Source of the DNA: CAJQLB01 sp905479065
Lineage (GTDB): Bacteria > Bacteroidota > Bacteroidia > Flavobacteriales > Flavobacteriaceae
DNA: 64,000 nucleotides
Assembly (NCBI GenBank): GCA_943846735.1
Contig: OX044364.1
Location: 1,798,001 to 1,862,000 of the forward strand
Direction of reading: 5' to 3'
Below are positions 44,089 through 52,546 of the stretch, one piece after another (positions within the stretch are counted from its first letter, which is position 1; the number at the start of each line of letters is the position of its first letter). Below the pieces are notes generated by a model. The model did not search any database. It was not told where the DNA came from and worked only from the letters and a program-made list of their open reading frames with translations. A program made the translations under genes and the position numbers.

Positions 44089-45456
44089 ATGAAAAATCTT
44101 AGCAGATTAATGTTCGTATTGTTGTTATTGATTGGTTTTAATAATGCAAATGCACAAGATGATAACAACCCTTGGCAATTCAGTTTTGGTATTAATGCCG
44201 TTGATCTTTATCCAGTAGGAGAAAATGCCCCTCTTGGAGAATACTTTGATGAATTTTTCAATGTTACAGATCACTACAATATTTTACCATCACTTTCAAC
44301 GTTTACCGTATCTAAATATATGGGTGATAATCTCTCTTTCGGAATAAGAGGATCTGTAAATTCAATTTCAAAGGTTGGTGATTCTACGACAGAAGACGAT
44401 TTATCATATTTTGCCATTAATGGTATCTTAAAATATAACCTTGGACCTGTTCTAGATTGGAACAAATTACAGCCTTACTTTGGTGTAGGAGGTGGTTACA
44501 CATGGGTTGATAAAATTGGTGCAGGAACCGTTAATGGTTCTTTTGGTTTAAGTTATGTAATGAGTGAAACTGTGTCTTTAGTGGCAGAATCAACATATAA
44601 GCACGCTTTCGAAAACTATTTACCAAAACATTTTGAGCACTCAATAAGTGTTGCTTTTAATTTTGGTGGTAAAGATTCTGATGGCGATGGTATTTATGAT
44701 AAAAACGATTTATGCCCTGATGTACCAGGATTAGCTGAATTTGATGGCTGTCCAGATTCTGATGGTGACGGGATCGAAGATTCTAAAGACACATGTCCAA
44801 ATGAAGCTGGTTTAGCCGAATTTGATGGTTGCCCAGATACAGATGGTGATGGTGTTTCAGATAACAATGATGATTGTCCAAATACAGCTGGTCTTAAATC
44901 CTTAGGGGGTTGCCCTGATACTGATGGCGATGGCATTGCTGATGGAAGTGATAATTGTCCAAATGAAGCGGGTCCAGCTGCAAATAATGGATGCCCTTGG
45001 CCTGATTCTGACGGTGATGGCGTATTAGATAAAGATGATCAGTGTCCTAACGAGGCTGGAACAGTTGCCAATAATGGGTGCCCAGAAATTAATCCAACAG
45101 TAGAAGTAATGGATACTTTAAATGAGTACTCGAGATCTATTGGATTTGCTACTGGAAAATCATCATTCAAAGAAAAAACTGAAAATATTCTAAATGCAAT
45201 GACTGCAATTTTTAAGGAATATCCAAAAGCAAATTTCATCATTGAGGGTCATACAGACAGTACAGGTAGTGAAGGTTTTAATCAAAAACTTTCAGAGAAA
45301 AGAGCAAATGCTGTTCACGATTATTTAGTTGCAAACGGAATTAGTGATGATCGTTTATCAACTGTTGGTTACGGTGAAACTCGACCAATTGACGATAATA
45401 AAACAAGAGCTGGGCGATCAAACAACAGACGTGTTGACGTAATATTAAATGATTAA
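44089..45456 (+). CDS. OmpA family outer-membrane protein with thrombospondin type-3 repeats
   Basis: The ATG giving MKNLSRLMFVLLLL is the start; a TTG two codons earlier is less likely. The 455-residue protein has a signal peptide (1-22), an N-terminal beta-barrel (about 25-195), calcium-binding thrombospondin type-3 repeats of the form DSDGDGI-D--D-CP (about 197-325) and a C-terminal OmpA domain (FIIEGHTDSTGSEGFNQKLS, then GRSNNRRVDV) that binds peptidoglycan. It anchors the outer membrane to the cell wall and is probably abundant, given its strong promoter and terminator. Confidence 0.93.
   Translation: MKNLSRLMFVLLLLIGFNNANAQDDNNPWQFSFGINAVDLYPVGENAPLGEYFDEFFNVTDHYNILPSLSTFTVSKYMGDNLSFGIRGSVNSISKVGDSTTEDDLSYFAINGILKYNLGPVLDWNKLQPYFGVGGGYTWVDKIGAGTVNGSFGLSYVMSETVSLVAESTYKHAFENYLPKHFEHSISVAFNFGGKDSDGDGIYDKNDLCPDVPGLAEFDGCPDSDGDGIEDSKDTCPNEAGLAEFDGCPDTDGDGVSDNNDDCPNTAGLKSLGGCPDTDGDGIADGSDNCPNEAGPAANNGCPWPDSDGDGVLDKDDQCPNEAGTVANNGCPEINPTVEVMDTLNEYSRSIGFATGKSSFKEKTENILNAMTAIFKEYPKANFIIEGHTDSTGSEGFNQKLSEKRANAVHDYLVANGISDDRLSTVGYGETRPIDDNKTRAGRSNNRRVDVILND
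44678..45095 (+). repeat. Tandem repeat DNA encoding thrombospondin type-3 units
   Basis: About five units related to GATTCTGATGGCGATGG, each with a following TGTCC(A/T)AA-type segment, recur through this part of the OmpA gene at intervals of roughly 80 bp. Unit spacers differ, so slippage would be in frame but the copies are not identical. Confidence 0.7.
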
Positions 45457-45490
45457 TTATTACAGATAATTAAAATTTAAAAATAAGTTA

Positions 45491-45526
45491 AAAACGCTGA
45501 GATAATATCTCAGCGTTTTTTATTTT
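45491..45526 (+). terminator. Terminator of the OmpA/TSP3 gene
   Basis: AAAACGCTGAGAT and ATCTCAGCGTTTT pair perfectly around a short AAT loop, followed by TTTATTTTT. The stem ends only a few bases before the next start codon. Confidence 0.92.
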
Positions 45527-45532
45527 TATAAC

Positions 45533-48286
45533 ATGACAAGTTTTATTTACGACGTTTTAATTGATTTAAAAAAAAAGAATAAAAATCTATCTGAACTTAT
45601 ATTTATTCTTCCAAGTAAAAGAGCTGGCATTGTATTAAGAAGAGAATTAGCACATATTGAAAAACGCACTCTCTTTGCTCCTTTAATTTATAGTATTGAA
45701 GAATTTTCTGAAGAGCTTTCAGGTTTAAAATCAAAGCAAAAAATAGAGCTTTTATTTTTATTTTATGAAGTTTACCAAAACGAAACTATTGAGAAACATC
45801 AAGAACCGTTTGACTCTTTTTTAAAATGGGCTCAAATTCTTTTACAAGATTTTAATGAAATTGATCGGTACTTAATTGATCCAAAACATATTTTTAATTA
45901 TTTACACGATATTCAAAAAATTAATTCAGATCATTGGTCACTATCAAAAAATCAAACGAGTCTTACCAATAATTACTTAGTTTTTTGGTCTCAATTACAC
46001 AATTTATACGAATCATTTACAAGGGTCTTAATTAATTCGGGAAGTGGTTATCAAGGATTAATTTACAGAGAAGCGACAGAGAATATTGAAAATTACATCC
46101 AAGCAAACACCAATAAGCACCATGTTTTTGTTGGCTTTAATGCGTTAAACACTGCTGAGTCAACCATCATACAAGAATTGTTAAATAATGGTGTAGCAGA
46201 TGTTTATTGGGATATCGATGAAGAATTCATGAACTCAGAAATTCATACAGCTTCACACTTCATTAAGAATCACCAATCAGAATGGCCTCATTATCAAACA
46301 CATCCATTCAATTTCATAACAAACAACTTTAAAACAAAAAAGAAGATACAGATCATTGGTGTTCCACAAAACATTGGACAAGCAAAGGTTATTGGTGAGA
46401 CTCTCCATAATCTAAAAAAAACAACAACTATTGATAAAACAGCTGTTGTTTTAGGAGATGAATCACTTTTAATTCCCGTATTAAATTCGCTCCCAAATCA
46501 ACTTAATACTTTAAACATTACCATGGGGTTTCCACTAAAAGAAACGCCTTTAACTTCTTTATTTGAGCTCTTATTTAGTGTCCATGTCAAACAGCATGAA
46601 ACGTTTTATCACAAAGATGTCATTTCCGTATTATCCCACCAATACATTTGTAAATTACTTAACAAAAACACCTCTGAGGACCTTGTAAATTATATTAAAA
46701 AACAAAATTTAATTCATATTTCGAAAACAGATCTACAATCATTATCTAAAGAAAATGAACATCTTATTTCATTGTTATTTGGCCATTGGAAAAATGATCC
46801 GAATACAGCAATTGACAATTGTTTATCATTAATTTTGCTCATTAAAAATAATCTTCGCTCTAAAAAAGACAACGCTTTAAGTCTAGAATATTTATATAGG
46901 TTTCATGAAGTATTCAATATCTTATTTAAATTGAATCAGACATATGCAAGTTTGACATCCATAAAATCTTTAGAAAGCCTCTTCAAAGAGCTTATAGCAT
47001 CAGAAACATTAGACTTTAAAGGAGAGCCTTTGCAGGGATTACAGTTAATGGGAATGCTTGAATCCAGAGTTTTAGATTTTGAAACTGTTATCATTTCTTC
47101 TGTTAATGAGGGAATACTACCTTCGGGAAAAACAAACAACTCATTCATCCCGTTTGATGTCAAAATTGAAGTAGGATTACCAACATATAGGGAAAAAGAT
47201 GCGGTGTATACGTATCATTTTTATCGCCTATTGCAAAGAGCAAAACAAATTTTTATAATTTATAATACAGAAGTTGACGCCCTTAATGGTGGAGAGAAAA
47301 GTCGTTTTATTTCACAATTAGAGATTGAAAATCACCACCTTATAGAACACCAAATACTCAGTCCTAAAATACCAAAAGTTGAAAACTCTCTTGTAACTAT
47401 TTCAAAAAACAAAAAAATTATTACTAAGCTTAAAGCGATAGCTGCTGAAGGCTTTTCCCCTTCGTCCTTGACCACTTATATTAAAAATCCTCCAGAATTT
47501 TACTTTAGAAAGGTGTTAGGGGTCAAAGAAAACGAAAATGTAGAGGAAGTCGTTGCTGCTAACACCCTTGGTACTGTTATACATAATACTTTAGAAGATT
47601 TTTATAAGCCTTTAGAGGGTTGCTGCCTTTCCATTAAAGACATGGATGCCATGATAGCAAAAATCAATATCACGATAACAAAACATTTCTCAGATGTTTA
47701 CAAAAAAGGCTCTATTTCAAAAGGTAAAAATCTTATTATTTTTGAAATTGCAAAACGTTACGTTTTAAACTTTTTAAACTTTGAAAAAGCGTCCTTAAAA
47801 AAAGGACATCAAATAAAAATAATCTCTATTGAAAATAATTTAAGTATTCCAATAGATATTAAAGAATTAAACTTCCCAATTCGTCTAAAAGGAAAAGTTG
47901 ATCGGATTGATGAGTTTGATGGGGTAACAAGAATTATTGATTATAAAACTGGCAAAGTTGAGCAACGTGATGTTAATCTTGAAAACTGGAATGATCTAAC
48001 AATAAATTATGATAAACACCATAAAAGTTTTCAGGTACTTTGCTATGCTTACATGATTGATGAAAAAATCCTTCAAAACAACGAATGTGAAGCAGGTATT
48101 ATTTCATTTAAAAATTTATCCTCAGGGTTTTTGAAATTTCAAAAAATAGATAAGCTTACAAAACCTGTCAAAAAACATTCTATTATTAACGATACAATAA
48201 TTACAGACTTTTGTACCGAATTAAAAAAATTAATTACTGAAATATTTAATTCTAATATTGATTTTATCCAAAAACACGTATCTTAA
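45533..48286 (+). CDS. AddB-like PD-(D/E)XK nuclease/inactive helicase
   Basis: A 917-residue protein. The N-terminal part has a degenerate helicase fold (FILPSKRAGIVLRREL) without a Walker A motif, as in Bacteroidota AddB-like proteins. The C-terminal nuclease domain contains LGTVIHNTLEDFY and RLKGKVDRIDEFDGVTRIID, with the DYKTGK catalytic block near residue 804. No four-cysteine iron-sulfur cluster pattern is visible. It likely partners with the AddA-like protein in break resection. The gene starts 7 nt after the preceding terminator stem and U-tract, so its own promoter is not obvious. Confidence 0.85.
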   Translation: MTSFIYDVLIDLKKKNKNLSELIFILPSKRAGIVLRRELAHIEKRTLFAPLIYSIEEFSEELSGLKSKQKIELLFLFYEVYQNETIEKHQEPFDSFLKWAQILLQDFNEIDRYLIDPKHIFNYLHDIQKINSDHWSLSKNQTSLTNNYLVFWSQLHNLYESFTRVLINSGSGYQGLIYREATENIENYIQANTNKHHVFVGFNALNTAESTIIQELLNNGVADVYWDIDEEFMNSEIHTASHFIKNHQSEWPHYQTHPFNFITNNFKTKKKIQIIGVPQNIGQAKVIGETLHNLKKTTTIDKTAVVLGDESLLIPVLNSLPNQLNTLNITMGFPLKETPLTSLFELLFSVHVKQHETFYHKDVISVLSHQYICKLLNKNTSEDLVNYIKKQNLIHISKTDLQSLSKENEHLISLLFGHWKNDPNTAIDNCLSLILLIKNNLRSKKDNALSLEYLYRFHEVFNILFKLNQTYASLTSIKSLESLFKELIASETLDFKGEPLQGLQLMGMLESRVLDFETVIISSVNEGILPSGKTNNSFIPFDVKIEVGLPTYREKDAVYTYHFYRLLQRAKQIFIIYNTEVDALNGGEKSRFISQLEIENHHLIEHQILSPKIPKVENSLVTISKNKKIITKLKAIAAEGFSPSSLTTYIKNPPEFYFRKVLGVKENENVEEVVAANTLGTVIHNTLEDFYKPLEGCCLSIKDMDAMIAKINITITKHFSDVYKKGSISKGKNLIIFEIAKRYVLNFLNFEKASLKKGHQIKIISIENNLSIPIDIKELNFPIRLKGKVDRIDEFDGVTRIIDYKTGKVEQRDVNLENWNDLTINYDKHHKSFQVLCYAYMIDEKILQNNECEAGIISFKNLSSGFLKFQKIDKLTKPVKKHSIINDTIITDFCTELKKLITEIFNSNIDFIQKHVS

Positions 48287-49134
48287 TGGATGTCTTAAAT
48301 AATTATATTTTACAAAGAGGTATTAAAAAATCTATAGTTGTTGATGTCTATTATTCTCAAAAAAAGCATCAACAACCGATTATCATATTTTGCCACGGCT
48401 ATAAGGGTTTTAAAGATTGGGGAGCTTGGCATTTAATGGCTAATAATTTTTCTGAAAAAGGTTATTGCTTTGTGAAGTTTAACTTTTCACACAATGGTGG
48501 TACAACTTCAAATCCAATTGATTTCTCCGATTTAAATGCATTTGGCCTTAATAACTATACAAAAGAATTAGATGATTTAAGTGATGTTATAGATTGGGTA
48601 CAAAATTATTTTAAAAGTAACTTGTTTGTTAATAGCAAAAATATTTGTCTTTTGGGTCATAGTCGTGGTGGAGGTATTTGTATTTTAAAAGCATCGCGAG
48701 ATCAACGAATCAAAAAAGTAATTACCCTAGCAAGTGTTTGCGATTTTAAAAAACGTACAAAAGCCATTAGTGATTTGAAGGATTGGAAAAAAACAGGTGT
48801 TGCTTATGTGTTAAATGGGAGAACACATCAGAGAATGCCGCATTTTTACCAATTTTATGAAGATCTAATAGCCAATAGCGAGGCTCTTAATATTGAAGTC
48901 GCAACAAAGCAAATACAAATCCCTCAACTCATTATTCACGGTGACTCAGACTCATCAGTATCTATTGAAGAGGCTCAAAAATTGCATAGATGGAACCCTA
49001 AAAGCGAACTTCGTACCGTAAAAAATGCAAATCATGTCTTCAACACAAAACATCCTTGGAATTTAAATTATATGCCCCCTGAATTATTATCAGTTATATC
49101 ACTAATATCAAGATTTTTAATAAAGGAATCATAG
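48286..49134 (+). CDS. Alpha/beta hydrolase
   Basis: A 282-residue hydrolase. The nucleophile elbow is LLGHSRGGGIC (GxSxG near residue 127), the oxyanion segment IFCHGYKGFKDWGAWH, the acid IIHGDSDSSVSIE and the His in KNANHVFN. The fold resembles small prolyl-oligopeptidase/dienelactone-hydrolase-like esterases; the substrate is unknown. No signal peptide is seen. The start codon overlaps the stop of the AddB-like gene by one base, so it is translationally coupled to it. Confidence 0.88.
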   Translation: MDVLNNYILQRGIKKSIVVDVYYSQKKHQQPIIIFCHGYKGFKDWGAWHLMANNFSEKGYCFVKFNFSHNGGTTSNPIDFSDLNAFGLNNYTKELDDLSDVIDWVQNYFKSNLFVNSKNICLLGHSRGGGICILKASRDQRIKKVITLASVCDFKKRTKAISDLKDWKKTGVAYVLNGRTHQRMPHFYQFYEDLIANSEALNIEVATKQIQIPQLIIHGDSDSSVSIEEAQKLHRWNPKSELRTVKNANHVFNTKHPWNLNYMPPELLSVISLISRFLIKES

Positions 49135-49579
49135 TCAAATTCCATGTCTTACTATTTCAAAAAGTTTTTTTCAATAATATAACCTTTACTAAACGCAACC
49201 TTTTAAAAAAATTGTATCTACAAAATAGTTAGTTAGTTTTAATTCCTTTCAATTTATTGCCAAGGAGTAACATTATTAGATTATATCAATCTAGTTGTTA
49301 CTCCTTAATTGTTTAATTAGCTCAAATATCGAACTTCTCAATGTGACTATTCTCGCTTTAGAAGGTCTCTACTTAACTTACTTATTCCTTTATGGAGACG
49401 TTGCTAATAATTGTTATTACAACGAAAAGCCTATAATTTGGTTTTAAAAAATTGTGTTTTTTTCTATTTTTATACCGTTACTTAGCAAAAAATTAATGTC
49501 GATCATATAATGCCTCAAAATGAATTGGAAAAATAGGATGAATATGAGCTAAAATATGTACAGAAAATAGAGATTAAAT
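49135..49579. other. Gene-poor region with one long hairpin
   Basis: About 445 bp without a supported gene. The only clear structure is the long hairpin at 49262-49306. The rest is A+T-rich with scattered stops in all frames. Confidence 0.4.
49262..49306. other. Long two-step hairpin downstream of the hydrolase gene
   Basis: AAGGAGTAACA and TGTTACTCCTT form a perfect 11-bp outer stem; inside it TAGATT and AATCTA form a 6-bp stem around ATATC, with a small internal loop between. It lies 128 nt after the hydrolase stop. The T-tract after it is poor, so it is either a weak terminator, an mRNA 3'-end stabilising structure or part of an unannotated RNA. Confidence 0.5.
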
Positions 49580-49825
49580 ATGGTAAAATTGATTGAAGAT
49601 ATAGGTGAGACTTACAAAAAGATTGTTTGGAAATTCGTAGTTGAAATAAATGACATGAAAATAGGGGTTGTTTATGAAGCAGATAATGATCATAAAGGAT
49701 TTACTTACTTTAAGTTTATTGATGATAGGTTTATTTACGAAGAATTAGTAAGTGATGTGTTAAGTGACGATGATAAGTTTAATATTGAAGAAATCTTTTT
49801 TAATGACACAAATTATAATAGTTAA
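49580..49825 (+). CDS. Hypothetical small protein
   Basis: An 81-residue acidic ORF (MVKLIEDIGETYKKIVWKF, then KIGVVYEADNDHKGFTYFKF) with no membrane segment, alternating strands and an acidic end. It has a plausible amino-acid composition but lies in otherwise gene-poor DNA and no homologue comes to mind. The bidirectional terminator after it would suit a real gene. Confidence is limited. Confidence 0.45.
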   Translation: MVKLIEDIGETYKKIVWKFVVEINDMKIGVVYEADNDHKGFTYFKFIDDRFIYEELVSDVLSDDDKFNIEEIFFNDTNYNS

Positions 49826-49910
49826 GAAAGATGTTGTTAAGAGATAGTGACACGAGAATAAACGCTATTAAAAAACATCAAAGTGAAAAAGTGACTACTC
49901 TAAAAAATAA

Positions 49911-49940
49911 AAAAGAGCTATAAATTAATATAACTCTTTA
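49911..49940. terminator. Terminator of the usp-tRNA-Ala transcript
   Basis: AAAGAG/CTCTTT and the inner TATA/TATA arms form an interrupted stem. On the minus strand it is followed by a long T-rich run (TTTTTTATTTTTT), giving a good terminator 12 nt after the tRNA. It can also end the small plus-strand ORF. Confidence 0.7.
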
Positions 49941-49952
49941 GTAATTAATTAG

Positions 49953-50026
49953 TGGAGAAGATGGGATTCGAACCCACGACCTCTTGACTGCCAGTCAAGC
50001 GCTCTAGCCAACTGAGCTACATCCCC
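49953..50026 (-). tRNA. tRNA-Ala(GGC)
   Basis: The minus strand folds as a cloverleaf: acceptor GGGGATG with CTTCTCC, D-arm GCTC/GAGC, anticodon arm CTTGA-CTGGCAG-TCAAG giving anticodon GGC, and T-arm GTGGG-TTCGAAT-CCCAT. The acceptor stem has G3-U70, the identity element of tRNA-Ala. The discriminator is A and the CCA end is not encoded. The acceptor stem has one U-U mismatch (6-67). The 5' end is only 5 nt after the usp stop codon. Confidence 0.95.
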
Positions 50027-50031
50027 AATAG

Positions 50032-50826
50032 TTATTTTAACCCACTTAGTACCAAGACAGGTTTTGTGCTATAAAAATCCTTCTTCAGAATTGTGTTTTT
50101 TTCCCACTTTTTTATAAAAAACCCCCGTTTTCTACGAACTACACATAAAACATCTGGGTCGTGAGACTTGTAGTGTTCTAAAACACCTTGAAACGTTGTC
50201 GCATTCTCAGTTTCAGTTATATTAGTTATGATAGCTTGTAAAGGCTCATTGATATTAAAATCTCCAACATTATAGTAGGTGGTTTTAACCAGAAGTAAAT
50301 TAATAACTGTTTTAAATTTATTCTTAATATCTAATAATGGCTTCAAAGAATTCTCTTTTTTCAAAATAGCTGACTTAACAGCTAATAAAATTCTAGTTAT
50401 CGGCTTAAATACATAATTTTCAGGAATAATTAGAGCAGGTATTTGTGTTTGCTTAATAATTTTACCTGACGTATTTCCTAAAAAAACCTCGTCCTTAACG
50501 GAATTAGTTCTTGGTTCTATTAATATCAAATCAATGTCGGCAGCTTTACCAATTAATTTTAATGTATCTATTAAATTGCCTTTTAAGACCTTGACTGAGA
50601 AATCAATATTTTTAGTATCTATTTTAGATACTAATCCGTTTAAATACGCTTTCCCCTCACGCTCTAAAATGGCATCAACCTTTATCATGGTGCCTGCCTT
50701 GGGGTAAACATTATAAACTTGAACAATAAATAGTTTCGCATTGAATGCCTTTGCGAAATCAACAGCATACTGCAAATGACTCAACACATTATCTGAGGAT
50801 CCAACTGGGACTAAAATATTTTTCAT
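50032..50826 (-). CDS. Universal stress protein with two Usp domains
   Basis: A 264-residue cytoplasmic protein made of two Usp folds: MKNILVPVGSSDNVLSHLQY at the start, LILIEPRTNS and GNTSGKIIKQTQIPALIIPE closing the first domain, and a weaker copy after about residue 145 ending in KPVLVLSGLK. The first domain keeps part of the G-x2-G-x9-G(S/T) nucleotide-binding pattern. Such proteins respond to energy or redox stress. The gene has its own -7 promoter element, and the stop codon is followed within 5 nt by tRNA-Ala. Confidence 0.85.
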   Translation of the reverse strand: MKNILVPVGSSDNVLSHLQYAVDFAKAFNAKLFIVQVYNVYPKAGTMIKVDAILEREGKAYLNGLVSKIDTKNIDFSVKVLKGNLIDTLKLIGKAADIDLILIEPRTNSVKDEVFLGNTSGKIIKQTQIPALIIPENYVFKPITRILLAVKSAILKKENSLKPLLDIKNKFKTVINLLLVKTTYYNVGDFNINEPLQAIITNITETENATTFQGVLEHYKSHDPDVLCVVRRKRGFFIKKWEKNTILKKDFYSTKPVLVLSGLK

Positions 50827-50862
50827 AAGTACACTTTAAAGCCTATTTTTAAACTTTAATAA

Positions 50863-50870
50863 CAAAAATA
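50863..50870 (-). promoter_or_regulatory. Promoter -7 element of usp (and possibly tRNA-Ala)
   Basis: The minus strand reads TATTTTTG, an exact TAnnTTTG match, 36 nt upstream of the usp start. No promoter-like box is seen between it and the tRNA. Confidence 0.45.
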
Positions 50871-50907
50871 CATCTTTTTATTAAGTAATTAAGATGCGAC
50901 CTATCAG

Positions 50908-52242
50908 TTGAAAACGACAATCACATTTAAACAAATTAACAAACTTGCTATTCCAGCGTTAATTTCAGGAGTCTCCGAGCCAATTTTATCATTGACTGAT
51001 GCTGCTATTGTAGGAAATATTCAATTTAATGCTACAGAATCGCTTGCTGCTGTTGGTATCGTGACAACATTTTTATCAATGTTAATTTGGATATTAGGAC
51101 AAACTAGAAGTGCCATATCTTCTTTAGTCTCTCAATATCTTGGTGCTAATAATTTAGATGCAATAAAAACACTTCCGGCACAGGCTATTCTTTTAATTAC
51201 GTCCTTAAGCATCGTCATTATAATTCTTACTTACCCCTTTGCTGAATACATTTTTAAACTATACAACGCTTCTGATATAATTTTAGATTACAGTGTTAAT
51301 TATTATAGAATCCGTGTTTTTGGTTTTCCTTTTACCTTATTTACAATTGCTGTTTTTGGAACCTTTAGGGGCCTTCAAAATACTTTTTATCCGATGATAA
51401 TTGCCATTGTAGGTACAGTTATAAACATTGTTCTAGATGTAATTCTTGTTTACGGTATTGAAGGTATTTTACCCGCAATGCACATAGAGGGAGCAGGTTA
51501 TGCAAGTGTTATTGCACAATTAATAATGGCTTTGCTGTCTATCTACTACCTGCTCGTTAAAACAACATTTTCTCTTAAAGTTAGTCTTACACTAAACAAA
51601 GAAATTAAAACCTTTTCTTTAATGATTCTAAACCTATTTGTGAGAACCTTAGCTTTAAATATCACGTTATATTATGCAAGTGCTTTTTCGACTAGCTACG
51701 GAAAAGAGTATATAGCCGCTTATACCATTGCCATAAATCTTTGGTTTTTAGGGGCCTTTATTATTGATGGATATTCCAGCGCGGGAAATATTCTTTCCGG
51801 AAAGTTGTTTGGACAAGAAAACTATCAAGCCCTTTTAAGACTGAGCTCTAAGCTTATTAAATACGGCATTATTTTAGGAATATCCATGGCAATAATTGGA
51901 GGTCTCTTCTACGAGATTATCGGTACTGTGTTTACAAAAGACCCCAAAGTACTACATGAATTTTATCAGGTTTTTTGGATCATTCTTTTGATGCAACCAT
52001 TATGTGCTTTAGCATTTATTTTTGACGGTGTCTTTAAAGGACTTGGTAAAATGAAATATTTAAGAAACGTGCTACTCTTTTCTACTTTCATGGTTTTTTT
52101 GCCTCTACTTTTTTGGCTAGACTCTATGAATTATAAACTTTATGGTATTTTTATAGCATTTACAGCATGGATAATTGCCAGAGGAGTCCCTTTAATAATT
52201 AAATTTAGACAACAATTTTCACTCCTATCTCAAAAGGTGTAA
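50908..52242 (+). CDS. MATE family efflux transporter
   Basis: A 444-residue inner-membrane protein with twelve predicted helices. The N-terminus KLAIPALISGVSEPILSLTD and the internal LVSQYLGANN are typical of the MATE (DinF-like) family, Na+- or H+-driven exporters of drugs and metabolites. The only usable start is TTG: an in-frame stop lies 18 nt upstream and no ATG intervenes, while the TTG leads straight into the conserved N-terminus. A tiny membrane ORF follows after 27 nt. Confidence 0.9.
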   Translation: MKTTITFKQINKLAIPALISGVSEPILSLTDAAIVGNIQFNATESLAAVGIVTTFLSMLIWILGQTRSAISSLVSQYLGANNLDAIKTLPAQAILLITSLSIVIIILTYPFAEYIFKLYNASDIILDYSVNYYRIRVFGFPFTLFTIAVFGTFRGLQNTFYPMIIAIVGTVINIVLDVILVYGIEGILPAMHIEGAGYASVIAQLIMALLSIYYLLVKTTFSLKVSLTLNKEIKTFSLMILNLFVRTLALNITLYYASAFSTSYGKEYIAAYTIAINLWFLGAFIIDGYSSAGNILSGKLFGQENYQALLRLSSKLIKYGIILGISMAIIGGLFYEIIGTVFTKDPKVLHEFYQVFWIILLMQPLCALAFIFDGVFKGLGKMKYLRNVLLFSTFMVFLPLLFWLDSMNYKLYGIFIAFTAWIIARGVPLIIKFRQQFSLLSQKV

Positions 52243-52269
52243 CTTTGAAAATTATTACCTGATTGTATC

Positions 52270-52443
52270 ATGAAACTAATAACCCTTTTTTATCAAATTA
52301 ACATCAATGAAAAATTGAAAAGCGCCCCAAATAGTGACTATGAAATAGGTGTTTTTATTGGGACACTATTACCTTTTATTATTTTAGTAACCATTGCCTT
52401 TTTGGTTTTTAAATACAACAAAAATAAAATTAAAAAAAACTGA
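52270..52443 (+). CDS. Small single-span membrane protein (57 aa)
   Basis: A 57-codon ORF with a complete start and stop. Translation begins MKLITLFYQININEKLKSAP, and residues about 29-48 (GVFIGTLLPFIILVTIAFLV) form one strong TM helix, followed by a Lys/Asn-rich tail. It sits in the 300-nt gap between the MATE gene and queD with the next mini-ORF starting 1 nt after its stop. No homologue is recognised; coding status rests on the ORF layout and composition. Confidence 0.5.
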   Translation: MKLITLFYQININEKLKSAPNSDYEIGVFIGTLLPFIILVTIAFLVFKYNKNKIKKN

Positions 52444-52444
52444 T

Positions 52445-52546
52445 ATGGATATCCTGAATTTTCTAAGTGGCAACGGTCTATTCCTAGTGCTAGGGGTTGC
52501 TTTGATTATTATTTATTTTATAAACCGAAATAAGAAATCTCGATGA
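52445..52546 (+). CDS. Mini membrane protein (33 aa) coupled to queD
   Basis: A 33-codon ORF beginning MDILNFLSGNG with one hydrophobic helix (LFLVLGVALIIIYFI) and a basic end (NRNKKSR). Its TGA stop overlaps the queD ATG (ATGA), the classical coupling arrangement, and its start lies 1 nt after the stop of the 57-residue ORF. A short membrane helix with a positive tail fits a regulatory or scaffolding microprotein. Alternatively it could be only a leader that couples translation to queD. Confidence 0.5.
   Translation: MDILNFLSGNGLFLVLGVALIIIYFINRNKKSR

Noticed and set aside
44694..44936. Minus-strand open frame opposite the TSP3 repeats
   Set aside because: It follows the repeat periodicity of the OmpA gene and lacks a plausible start region.
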